NCBI GenBank assembly: GCA_963827905.1
Contig: CAWHCB010000012.1
Coordinates: 1-30,001 of the forward strand
Direction of reading: 5' to 3'
Origin: JACXTP01 sp963827905
GTDB taxonomy: Archaea > Thermoplasmatota > Thermoplasmata > Methanomassiliicoccales > UBA472
DNA: 30,001 nt
The notes under the pieces are model-generated. The model searched no databases, had not been told where the DNA came from, and was given only the letters and a program-made list of their open reading frames with translations. Both the position numbers and the translations under genes were made by a program. Shown here one piece after another: positions 6,872 to 14,543 of this stretch (position 1 is the stretch's first letter; every line of letters starts with the position of its first letter).

Positions 6872-9212
6872 GGCGCGTCCAAGACCCGCCGCACCTCGCC
6901 TTTGTATCCGTCCACCAGCAGCTGCGTCCCATCCTCGATGGAGGTGGCGCCGGGCACTGACACCACGGCCGGAATGCCGTACTCCCTGGCGATGATGGAT
7001 GAATGGGACAGCATCCCCCCGGCCTCGGACACGACCGCCCCGGCCTTGGCGAAGAGTGGCGTCCAACCGACGTCGGAGTAGGGGATGACCAGGACATCAC
7101 CAGGTTCGACCTTGCTTCAGGTCGGCCAGTCCCTTGACCACTCGGGCCGGGCCTTGATGATAACCTCCAGAGGTGGCTACGCCCTTCATCAGATTGGAAC
7201 CGACCCTTTCCATGGGTGGCGCCCTTTCCCCATATATGATGGAGGGAAGGACCGCGTCTCTGAGACCCTCCATCTCCTTCCTCCGCATCGACACTCTGAT
7301 CTGGAGGTCGTTGCAAGTGTTGTCCGCGCAACCGCCTTCCACGGTCTGGCGTACCTCATGCAGGTAAAGAAAGAAAATGTCCTCACGGGAACGGATGACA
7401 TTCTTCTCCACCAAAAGGTCCCCTATCGACAGGAACAAAGGGCGGAGCAGGCTGTAACCTTGACCATACAGCTCCCCCACCTTTTCCTTGAAGTAGGCAT
7501 CTTGGCAGGTGCGCCCATAGATGGATCTGATACGGAAACGCCTGTTCCATGGCAGGACCATTTGGGATATCTCCTTCTGCGTCCCTGATTTCAAGTGAGC
7601 TCCCGACACGATGACCGTGCGCAATATTGTGTCGGGGTCCTCTCGCCATGGTCTGACAGAGATGTCGTTGCCGCTGTCGCTCAGATATCCGAATTGTGAC
7701 AGGAACCCCTCGAGCCCTTGGATCAGTTGCTCGGCACCAGCAATGCCCCGCAGTCCATCATAGGACGATTGGTCCACCTTGGCCCGAACTTCAGGGGGAA
7801 GGTCCCTGGTAGGTCATGACCAACCGCTCCAAGGCCTGGTCAGGGTAACGCGCCACATCCCCATTTCTCTCCAGGACCAACCTGACATCCCCCAGATCGT
7901 ATCCTGCCTTGCTCAGGGCGGACCGAAGCATGCGATTGGAGATCGCCAATTGAAGGTAGGTGAGGATGTTGAAGTAGGCGAGCTCTTGGTCCACATGGAA
8001 AAGCCGGTCCACTTCGGCCAGGAGAGCCTCACCGTCCATGGACCTAAGGTCTAGCTTCTCAAAATGCTCCAGGTCCTCCGGGACGCTCTGCAACAAACGG
8101 TCCAGGTCCCAGTGCAAACGCACCATGTCGATCATGAAGAGCGAGACCCTGGGCATGGTGAGCATCATCTTCGGGGTGGGACGAAACGTCCCCTTCGGCC
8201 TCTCTCCGCCCACCACCATCAACCTTTCCAAGGAGTCACGGGGCATGCCCATCCTCTCCCATACCCGCCCGACCACGCTCATGTTGAAATATGCTCGGTA
8301 ATGGAACTGCTTGGAGAATGTGGAGGGGTCGAGGTCCCTCATGCCAGTGAGCTTGCCGAACAACCTGGCCCATGCACCGTTCACCAGCGGCGTGTTCACG
8401 GTCCAAACCAAGGGCTTGATCATACCAGGAAGGAACTCTTTGGAGAACGAGTCGCTGTAAATGTTCAGGTCCCTCAGCGCGGTGATCTCCCTCGCCTGGA
8501 CCCATTGCACCTTCTCCCCATCATAGACCCATTCCAGGTCCAATGGATGACCCAGGGTTTCGTCCATCCTTCGAGTTAGGGTGGCGACCCGCATCGCCAA
8601 TGATTCGCTCATCTGGGTCCCATCGCCACTACGCTCGACGCTATCGCCATGGAACACCCATCGGTCCGGGGTCACGCCTTCCTGGACGAGGCGCTCACCG
8701 GACCCTTCCACCGCCTCCAATATGACCTCCGAGGCGCCGGTGATCGGGTTCCGGCTGAATGACACCCCGGATATGACCGTCGGCACCATCTCTTGGATAA
8801 GGACGGCCATCTTGAGGGATCCCTCCGAGGCACCGGTCTTTCTTAGATAGGTAAGCACCGATGGGTCCCGGGTCGAGCCCCAGACATCAAGGATGGCCGC
8901 GCAGATGCCGTCGACCCCTTGGACGTTCAGCACGGACCGGAACCGACCTGCATAGGAATGCTGCTCCGAATCCTCCAGGTTAGCTGAGGACCGGACGGCG
9001 TAACGCTTGCCAGGAACAATGGAGCGAGCGAGGTCCGCCCTCACCTTGGCCATGGTCCCAGGCTCGTCCCTGATGGAGTCCAAATAGGCGTCCCACACCA
9101 AAACCATCGTTTTCGGGACGACCAGCCACCGCCTTCCCTGGAGGTGAATGAGGTTCTCCCCCTTCCCTCCCACGTTCTTCACGCCTTTGCGGAGTTCCAC
9201 CAGGTATGTCAA
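6868..9212 (-). CDS. PEP-utilising ATP-grasp protein, rifampicin phosphotransferase-like (two frameshifts)
   Basis: Three frames form one protein of about 780 residues. The N-terminal ~300 residues are the PEP synthase/PPDK ATP-binding domain (VGGKGENLIHL, YAVRSSANLEDSEQHSYAG, VSFSRNPITG, PLDLEWVYDG). A helical central domain follows. The C-terminus is the swivelling phosphohistidine domain, with GGMLSHSSIIAREYGIPAVV carrying the phosphorylatable His. The PEP/pyruvate TIM-barrel of true PEP synthase is missing. This ATP-grasp/middle/His order is that of rifampicin phosphotransferases and related small-molecule phosphotransferases, so an antibiotic or other substrate is possible but not shown. 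Breaks: one base lost in the G-run at 7794-7798, and one extra base at 7114, after which the frame continues EPGDVLVIPYSDVGW. No ATG is available upstream of the conserved start; TTG at 9212 is the best candidate. Confidence 0.85.
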
Positions 9213-9335
9213 CTCGCATTCACCCTGCCATCGGTATCAGGCTCTATTGACGCCGACCATAATTCTTACTTTCTGTGGCCCGGCGAACCGGGCCAGGTAA
9301 AGATAATAACCCAGATGGGCATAGGACGTCCCGCC

Positions 9336-9969
9336 ATGATGGAAGCGATCATCTCGGTGGATATGAAGGACGGTTGGGTCAAGGCCGTCTGCGAAGGAAC
9401 TGGAAGGCCCATCCGCATCTTGGACTGCATGCCCCACCCCGAAGGGGGTGGCCACAGCCTTTTTGAGATAGAGGCGAAGGAGGCTGAGATCGAGTCCGTC
9501 ACGGAGCAGATCATGGCGCATCCTGACGTAACAAACGTGCAACTGACCTCGCTCGGGGGAGGAAGGGCCAAAGGCTCCCTGGTCACGAAGAAATGCTTCG
9601 CCTGCCGCACCATCATGGAATCGGACTGCTTCCTTCGCGGCGCCCAGACTCATGACGATGGCACCGTCGAATGGGACGTCGTTCTGACCTCCGAAGGGGC
9701 GCTGGCCCGCCTCACCGATAAGCTGCAGAGGATGGGTTGCAGAGGTCAAGGTGCTGCGCTTGGCCCAGGTGGAGGACGATGCCGCCCTGACCATGAGGCA
9801 GGAGGAGATCGTGCGCAAGGCCTTCGAGATGGGATACTATGATTATCCGAAGAGGACGACGGTCCGCGAGATGGCGGCCCTGATGAAAGTGGCCCCTTCC
9901 ACCCTCACCGAGATATTACAACGCGGGGAGCGAAACATCATCGAGAGGCACCTTCGCGAGAACAAATGA
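9336..9969 (+). CDS. HTH_10 (Bat-type) transcriptional regulator, frameshifted
   Basis: A paralogue of the regulator at 714-1343, with the same order: MMEA start, a sensor-like region with paired cysteines (KKCFACRTIMESDCF), a predicted ferredoxin-like segment, and a C-terminal HTH_10 (TMRQEEIVRKAFEMGYYDYPKR, TVREMAALMKVAPSTLTEI). The frame breaks after LQRMGC. Dropping the single A at 9741 gives EVKVLRLAQVEDD, which aligns with the paralogue. The composite is about 210 residues. An AT-rich box at about 9300-9310 lies near 30 bases before the ATG, suggesting a leaderless start. It is divergent from the PEP-utilising gene and upstream of mrp, so either could be a target. Confidence 0.82.
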
Positions 9970-9980
9970 AACATTGACCG

Positions 9981-9991
9981 AATTTTATATC
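9981..9991 (+). promoter_or_regulatory. TATA box for the mrp operon
   Basis: AATTTTATATC lies about 27 bases before the predicted transcription start near 10013. The resulting short leader carries a GGGTG Shine-Dalgarno-like motif just before the ATG at 10032. Confidence 0.45.
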
Positions 9992-10031
9992 AGTTGCCTA
10001 CATATACCAGATAATCCCACCGGGTGTTAAC

Positions 10032-10910
10032 ATGCAGGGAGATAACGACATAGACATAATGACCGTGCAAGAGGAAGATGTCAAACTGATGAAGCATCTG
10101 GCCAAGATAAAGCATAAGATCATCGTTATGAGCGGCAAGGGAGGGGTGGGGAAGTCCACCGTGGCCACCAATCTCGCCACCGCCCTGGCCATGCGCGGAA
10201 TGGACACGGGCATCCTTGACGCTGACATCACTGGTCCCAACATACCCAAGATGTTGGGCGTGGAGGAGGCCCAGATCACCGGCGACGAGGATGGTCTGTT
10301 CCCGGTGGAGGTCACCCCTCACCTGAAGGTCATGTCCATGGCCTTCCTCATCTCCAGCAAGGACGCGCCAGTGGTATGGCGGGGGCCGATGAAGATGGGC
10401 GCCATACGCCAGTTCCTGGAGGATGTGAACTGGGGGACCCTGGACTATCTCATCGTGGATCTCCCCCCAGGCACCGGAGATGAACCGCTGTCCATCGCCC
10501 AGCTCATCCCCGAGGCGGACGGGGCCATAATCGTCACCACCCCTCAGGACGTAGCATTGTTGGACTCCCGGAAGTCGGTCACTTTCGCCAAGGCGCTCAA
10601 CCTGCCAGTACTTGGAATACTGGAGAACATGTCCGGATTGAAGTGCCCCCATTGCGGCGAGGAGATCGACCTGTTCAAGGTGGGCGGGGGCAAGAAAGCG
10701 GCGGAAGAGATGGGCGTGCCCTTCCTGGGCAAGATACCCATCGACGTGGAGATGGTTCCGAGCGGGGACGATGGCAAGCCGATCGTCCTGTCCAAGCCCG
10801 ATTCCCCGGGGGCCAAGGCGTTCGACGAATTGGCCGATAGGGTCCGCAAGACCGTTGAGAGCGCCCCGAAGCGAAAAGTGAAGCCATTCCAGTACGGGGG
10901 AAAGAAATGA
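10032..10910 (+). CDS. mrp: Mrp/NBP35-family Fe-S cluster carrier ATPase
   Basis: A 292-residue cytoplasmic P-loop ATPase of the Mrp/ApbC/NBP35 family, which binds a 4Fe-4S cluster at a dimer interface and passes it to apoproteins. Visible features are the deviant Walker A SGKGGVGKST at residues 34-43, switch I DADITGPNIPKMLGV, Walker B-type YLIVDLPPGTGDEPLS, and the cluster-binding CPHC at about 205-208 (GLKCPHCGEEIDLF). The length is normal. The stop overlaps the start of the next gene (ATGA), so the two are translationally coupled. The neighbour belongs to the NifX/NifB-related family that binds metal-sulfur clusters, supporting a cluster-trafficking role. Confidence 0.95.
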   Translation: MQGDNDIDIMTVQEEDVKLMKHLAKIKHKIIVMSGKGGVGKSTVATNLATALAMRGMDTGILDADITGPNIPKMLGVEEAQITGDEDGLFPVEVTPHLKVMSMAFLISSKDAPVVWRGPMKMGAIRQFLEDVNWGTLDYLIVDLPPGTGDEPLSIAQLIPEADGAIIVTTPQDVALLDSRKSVTFAKALNLPVLGILENMSGLKCPHCGEEIDLFKVGGGKKAAEEMGVPFLGKIPIDVEMVPSGDDGKPIVLSKPDSPGAKAFDELADRVRKTVESAPKRKVKPFQYGGKK

Positions 10911-11233
10911 GGGTGTGCGTCACCGCGGAAGGGGAGGACCTGGACGCCCTGGTGGCCGAGGAGTTCGGCCACGCTCCCTTCCTGCTCATAGTGGACCCGG
11001 ACACCATGGAGCTCGAGGTCTTCGACAACGTGCTGGTGGACACGGATATTGGGTATGGGATCCAAACCGCCGAGAACATCATCCATCTCAAGGCGGAGGT
11101 TGTGATCACCGGTTTCGTAGGACCGCATGGGGTCAAGAAGCTGGAGTCCAAAGGCATCAAGTTGGTGACCGACGAAGAGGGTACGGTCAAGCAAGCCTTG
11201 GATGCGTTCAACCGTCGCCGGCATCGAGGGTGA
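10907..11233 (+). CDS. Dinitrogenase Fe-Mo cofactor biosynthesis-family protein (NifX/NifB C-terminal-like)
   Basis: A 108-residue single-domain protein starting MRVCVTAEGEDLDALVAEEFGHAPF, then GYGIQTAENIIHLKAEVVITGFVGPHG. This is the small RNase H-like domain shared by NifX, NafY and the C-terminus of NifB, and by many stand-alone archaeal proteins that bind metal-sulfur clusters. There are no other nitrogen-fixation genes here, so a general Fe-S or metal-cluster role together with the overlapping Mrp gene is more likely than nitrogenase maturation. Its start is inside the last codons of mrp. Confidence 0.9.
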   Translation: MRVCVTAEGEDLDALVAEEFGHAPFLLIVDPDTMELEVFDNVLVDTDIGYGIQTAENIIHLKAEVVITGFVGPHGVKKLESKGIKLVTDEEGTVKQALDAFNRRRHRG

Positions 11234-11238
11234 ACTAC

Positions 11239-11248
11239 TTCTTTTTTG
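11239..11248 (+). terminator. T-rich terminator after the mrp operon
   Basis: TTCTTTTTTG begins six bases after the stop codon of the NifX-like gene. Oligo-T tracts without a hairpin are the usual archaeal transcription termination signal. Confidence 0.5.
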
Positions 11249-11557
11249 GTTGATAGCGATTTTCGTAGTTATTAACTTCGATTTCTGCACTCGAAGTTCC
11301 GAGTCAGTACGTTCAAATCAAAACTTATTTAATTGATCGAGTTCGATGATTGACGAACATAAAAATGATGATCTGTTCCTGCACCGATCATCTGGGTAAT
11401 GTGCGGTTCTCATTCGACCCTGACACACTGTGACAAGCCCTACGTCGATAGACGATTTCGAAAATCGTTAACCTTGTATGTTTTTCAGTATTCAAATCAT
11501 CATTATTCGAAATTAGTAGAAATACTTGATAATTTCGTCAATTATCGTAGTAAAAAT
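11249..11557. other. AT-rich intergenic region with a palindrome
   Basis: A stretch of about 300 bases with much lower G+C than its surroundings and no credible gene. It contains a 17-bp palindrome at 11452-11468 (ACGATTT, CGA, AAATCGT), which could be an operator for the downstream symporter operon. It is about 90 bases upstream of that operon's TATA box. Several shorter AT-rich inverted repeats are present, which is expected by composition alone. Confidence 0.45.
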
Positions 11558-11570
11558 AGTATAATTATAA
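11558..11570 (+). promoter_or_regulatory. TATA box for the symporter operon
   Basis: AGTATAATTATAA in the AT-rich region predicts a transcription start near 11590, about 190 bases before the UspA-DUF485 start codon. That leader is unusually long for this genome, where most promoters sit 25-50 bases from the gene. Confidence 0.45.
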
Positions 11571-11589
11571 GTAATAGAAATTTGCCTGC

Positions 11590-11779
11590 CCTCCTTTATG
11601 CGGGATGAACTAACCCATCCAAGCAAACGTCCTAGGCGAAGCTGGACTGGCAGCGACGTCAGGGCGCTATGGAGCGCCCCGTCACCGACCGGTTCAGCGA
11701 CGGGACTGAGGCCGATAAAGGCCTGCGGTCCCGCCCCGAACCAGTTGGAGATATTCCAGGGAGAACAGGGGTGGATCAC
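11590..11779 (+). ncRNA. Structured 5' leader, candidate cis-regulatory RNA
   Basis: G+C-rich, hairpin-dense leader between the TATA box and the UspA-DUF485 start. Hairpins seen by eye: a perfect 7-bp stem with a 4-base loop at 11662-11679 (GGGCGCT/AGCGCCC); CCCGTC 11678-11683 with GACGGG 11699-11704; CGGGAC 11701-11706 with GTCCCG 11728-11733, enclosing GGCC/GGCC at 11710-11723; and TGGA/TCCA at 11746-11758. The second and third stems share 11701-11704 and cannot form together, which is a switch-like arrangement. The last stem ends about ten bases before the GGGGTG ribosome-binding site. It matches no riboswitch class I can recall. Alternatives are a 61-codon ORF (11598-11783) overlapping the next start as ATGA, or an in-frame N-terminal extension from 11669. 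Their codon use looks unlike the neighbouring genes. Confidence 0.45.
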
Positions 11780-12493
11780 ATGAGGAGGATCCTATTGCCC
11801 ACCGACAGCTCATTGCCGGCCTTGGCCGCCACAATCGTCGCTGTCGACAGGGCCAAGGCGGACAAGGCCACCCTTATCGTCCTGAGCGTGGTGGAAATGA
11901 CCCCCACGATGGAGGTGGAGCAGACTGCCGAGAACGTCGGTCTAAGACGCTGCCCCGACATCGACGGGATGAAGTTCGCCAGGGAACTGGCCAAACAGAA
12001 GGGGGTCGAGGTCGAGGAGATCACCCAAGAAGGACCCGTGGCAGGGACCATCGTCCGAGTGGCGGAGGAGTTCAAGGTCGAGGCCATCGTCATGGGCTGC
12101 TCCAAACCTCACGGCATCACTGAACTCTACCTTGGGGATGTCGCTCGTGCGGTGACCAAAATGGCGCATTGTGAGGTCGTCGCCATCAACCCCACCGAGA
12201 CGCAAGGGAAGGAGGCCCTGGCATTGGCCAGGAAGATCGCCTCCCGACCAAAGGAGATCACGGTCAAGACCATCACCTCGAGCAAGCAGTTCAAGGTGGG
12301 TCTGGTACTGTTCACCATCTATATCGCGGTCTATGGGACGCTGCTGTACTTCGGCAGCTTCGACCGGAGCGTGATGAGCGAGGCGGTCGGGAAACTGAAC
12401 GTCGGCATGGTGCTCGGACTGACGGTGATCATCCTCGCCATAGTCATGGCCGTGGTGTTCAACTGGTACGCGGGAAAGCAGGAGGCCTTGTAA
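11780..12493 (+). CDS. UspA domain fused to DUF485 (YjcH-like) membrane domain
   Basis: A 237-residue protein. Residues 1-145 are a universal stress protein domain: RRILLPTDSSLPALAA at the start, a VAGTIVRVAEEFKVEAIVMG strand-helix unit, and a variant nucleotide loop GCSKPHGITELYLGDV ending HCEVVAI. After a short charged linker, residues about 168-237 carry two membrane helices (VGLVLFTIYIAVYGTLLYFG and NVGMVLGLTVIILAIVMAVV) with the layout of DUF485, the small YjcH protein normally encoded just before the acetate permease ActP. Here the symporter gene starts one base after the stop. The fusion suggests a cytoplasmic sensor domain tethered to the transporter. GGGGTG precedes the ATG by about seven bases. 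An in-frame ATG at 11669 would add 37 residues with no UspA similarity. Confidence 0.85.
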   Translation: MRRILLPTDSSLPALAATIVAVDRAKADKATLIVLSVVEMTPTMEVEQTAENVGLRRCPDIDGMKFARELAKQKGVEVEEITQEGPVAGTIVRVAEEFKVEAIVMGCSKPHGITELYLGDVARAVTKMAHCEVVAINPTETQGKEALALARKIASRPKEITVKTITSSKQFKVGLVLFTIYIAVYGTLLYFGSFDRSVMSEAVGKLNVGMVLGLTVIILAIVMAVVFNWYAGKQEAL

Positions 12494-12494
12494 C

Positions 12495-14018
12495 ATGGCC
12501 GAAGCATTGACCAATGACTTCAAGCCTCTGGCGTTCGCCCTGTTCGTCATGATCGTGCTCATCACCCTGGCCATCTCGGTATATTTCTCGAGGCGGGTCA
12601 GGACGGCGGGCCACTACTACGTGGCCGGCGGTGGTGTGAAATGGTTCGTGAACGGAGTGGCCTTCGCTGGGGACTACCTCAGCGCCGCCTCGTTCCTGGG
12701 AGTGGCCGGTCTGATCGCCTTCTGGGGTTATGATGGCTTCATCTACGGCATAGGGTTCCTGGCCGGGTGGATAGTGGCCCTGTTCTTGATAGCGGAACCG
12801 CTCCGTGTCATGGGCAAGTACACCTTCGCCGACGCCCTGGTGAGCAAGTTCAAGAGCAAAAGGGTGCGCCTGGCCGCGGCGATAAGCACGTTGATAGTGA
12901 GCGTATTCTACCTTATCCCACAGATGGTGGGTGCAGGCACTATCATCCAGCCTTTGATCGGACTGCCTTATTGGGCGGGAGTGGTCCTGGTGGGGGGCAT
13001 AGTGATCCTCATCGTGGCCACCGCCGGAATGGTGTCCACCACTTGGGTGCAGTTCATCAAAGGTCTTCTGTTGCTCATCGCCGGCGTGGCGCTGGTGATC
13101 GGAGTGCTGGTGGTAGCTGGGTATGAACCCCTGGACTTCATCAACTACTTCATCCAGAACGGTTCGGTGTCGCCGAAGACCGGGTTGCCGCAGTTCACAG
13201 GAGAAGAGTTCATGGCCCCTGGTACGAAGTACAAGGACCCATGGGACTTCGCCTCGCTGATGCTGGCGCTCATCCTGGGCACGGCTGCGCTGCCGCACAT
13301 CCTCATCCGGTACTACACGGTGCCGAAACCGTCCGATGCTAGGAAGTCGACAGTGGTGGCCATCATATGTATCGGGATATTCTACATCCTGACGCTGTTC
13401 ATCGGCCTGGGTACGAACTACTTCGCCGGTCAGGGAGAGTTCATCGTGAACGACTCCAACCTGTCCGCGCCGACGCTGGCATACTTCATCGGAGGGGAGA
13501 CCTTCTTCGCCGTGATCTCGTCCATCGCTTTCGCCACCATCCTGGGGACGGTGTCCGGCCTGATCATGGCCGCGGCGGGTGCGATCGCCCACGACATATA
13601 CTCTGAGATACTGGGCAAGAAGAAGTCCGAGAAATCGGCGCTCCGGGTATCGAAGCTCACGGCGGTAGGCGTGGGAGTGGTGGCCATATTGCTAGGCATA
13701 GCGATGGAAGGGGAGAACGTGGCCTACCTGGTGGGTCTGGCGTTCGCCATAGCGGCATCGGCCAACATCCCGGCGTTGATCGGAGTGCTCTTCTGGAAGA
13801 GGGCCACGGAATGGGGGATAATATCCAGCATCGCGGTCGGGCTTTCCTCGTCCCTGCTGCTGATATTGATCAGCCCCACATTCATGCCCACCAACTACAT
13901 CTTCCCGTTGACCAACCCGGGCATAGTGAGCATAGCGCTAGGCTTCCTGACCATGATCGTCGTCTCCCTGCTGACGCAGAAGTGGGGTGTGGGGGCAACG
14001 AAACCGGCACAAGCCTGA
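12495..14018 (+). CDS. actP: Sodium/solute symporter, ActP (acetate permease)-like
   Basis: A 507-residue membrane protein of the SSS family with about 13 predicted helices. The N-terminal half closely follows ActP: FAGDYLSAASFLGVAGLIAF, YGIGFLAGWIVALFLIAEPL, GKYTFADALVSKF. The linkage to DUF485, the YjcH homologue, supports an acetate or short-chain monocarboxylate substrate, but specificity cannot be read from sequence. It would sit in the cytoplasmic membrane and couple uptake to Na+. GCAGGAGG inside the end of the upstream gene serves as ribosome-binding site, and the one-base gap implies co-translation. A T-tract follows 30 bases after the stop. In a methanogen relative, acetate uptake would most likely serve carbon assimilation, which is inference. 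Confidence 0.92.
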   Translation: MAEALTNDFKPLAFALFVMIVLITLAISVYFSRRVRTAGHYYVAGGGVKWFVNGVAFAGDYLSAASFLGVAGLIAFWGYDGFIYGIGFLAGWIVALFLIAEPLRVMGKYTFADALVSKFKSKRVRLAAAISTLIVSVFYLIPQMVGAGTIIQPLIGLPYWAGVVLVGGIVILIVATAGMVSTTWVQFIKGLLLLIAGVALVIGVLVVAGYEPLDFINYFIQNGSVSPKTGLPQFTGEEFMAPGTKYKDPWDFASLMLALILGTAALPHILIRYYTVPKPSDARKSTVVAIICIGIFYILTLFIGLGTNYFAGQGEFIVNDSNLSAPTLAYFIGGETFFAVISSIAFATILGTVSGLIMAAAGAIAHDIYSEILGKKKSEKSALRVSKLTAVGVGVVAILLGIAMEGENVAYLVGLAFAIAASANIPALIGVLFWKRATEWGIISSIAVGLSSSLLLILISPTFMPTNYIFPLTNPGIVSIALGFLTMIVVSLLTQKWGVGATKPAQA

Positions 14019-14049
14019 TCTTACTTTCCAAACCCTTTCCTGATTTATA

Positions 14050-14065
14050 TTTTTTTAAAAAAAAA
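14050..14065. terminator. Bidirectional terminator (T7/A9 tract)
   Basis: Seven T followed by nine A between two convergent genes. The T run ends the symporter transcript on the plus strand, and the A run reads as nine T on the minus strand just past the MvhD-like stop. Confidence 0.55.
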
Positions 14066-14068
14066 TAA

Positions 14069-14515
14069 TTAAGGGGTTTTCAGAGTTTTAGGTAGGGGAG
14101 CTCGACCCGTTTGCGGGTCCACGATGGTCGTGGCCTCGATGGGGTTGGGGCCGAGCTGCTTTATCTTGTCCATGAACTCCTGCACGGTCCTCACATAGGC
14201 TTCAGGTTGGTCCGAGTCGACGTATTTCACTTGGAATCGGTTCTCGTCGAAGCCATATTGCTTGAGCACCATCTGCAGCAAGGTCATCCGCTTCCGGGTG
14301 CGTAGGTTCCCGATCTCATAATGGCAACGTCCGGGAACGCCCGCCAGGATCATTATGCCGTCCGCACCGGAGGCGATGGCCTTCAGTACCCACTCTGGGT
14401 CGACCCGGGCGGAGCACATGGTCCTCACCGTGCGGAAATGGGGGTCCAGCTCCATGCGCATCAGGCCGGCCTGGTCGGCGGAGGAGTAGGAGCACCAATG
14501 GCAGGAGAACACCAA
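14069..14515 (-). CDS. MvhD/FlpD-like iron-sulfur protein (hydrogenase delta subunit family)
   Basis: At least 148 residues. It has the MvhD pattern of Fe-S-binding cysteines: FSCHWCSYSSADQAG at the start, TVRTMCSARVDPEWVL, and GRCHYEIGNLRTRKR. In methanogens MvhD/FlpD hands electrons from a hydrogenase or formate dehydrogenase to HdrA. No ATG is available: GTG at 14515 or TTG before it would serve. The frame stays open and protein-like upstream (LANRDEESAFPHIL) to within a few bases of the HdrA-like stop. One base change there would fuse the two into a single HdrA-MvhD polypeptide, an arrangement known in other organisms. I therefore treat it as the distal half of one functional unit, either coupled or fused. 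Confidence 0.85.
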   Translation of the reverse strand: MVFSCHWCSYSSADQAGLMRMELDPHFRTVRTMCSARVDPEWVLKAIASGADGIMILAGVPGRCHYEIGNLRTRKRMTLLQMVLKQYGFDENRFQVKYVDSDQPEAYVRTVQEFMDKIKQLGPNPIEATTIVDPQTGRAPLPKTLKTP

Positions 14516-14543
14516 GATATGAGGGAAGGCGGACTCCTCGTCC

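Noticed and set aside
5522..9741. Programmed ribosomal frameshifting
   Set aside because: The breaks occur in unrelated genes, in both directions, and without a shared slippery site or downstream structure; isolated indels explain them better.
10907..11233. Nitrogen-fixation locus
   Set aside because: The NifX/NifB-like domain is also found in many stand-alone archaeal proteins, and no nifH, nifD, nifK or full NifB lies nearby.
11598..11783. 61-codon frame ending in an ATGA overlap with the UspA-DUF485 gene
   Set aside because: The overlap is tempting, but the product is rich in Pro, Ser and Arg and uses codons (CTA, CGA, TCA) that neighbouring genes avoid, and the DNA forms strong hairpins. 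It is kept only as an alternative in the leader entry.
12459..13592. 377-codon open frame on the minus strand
   Set aside because: It is antisense to the ActP-like symporter; the translation is polar and repetitive and matches no known fold, whereas the plus-strand protein is unmistakable.
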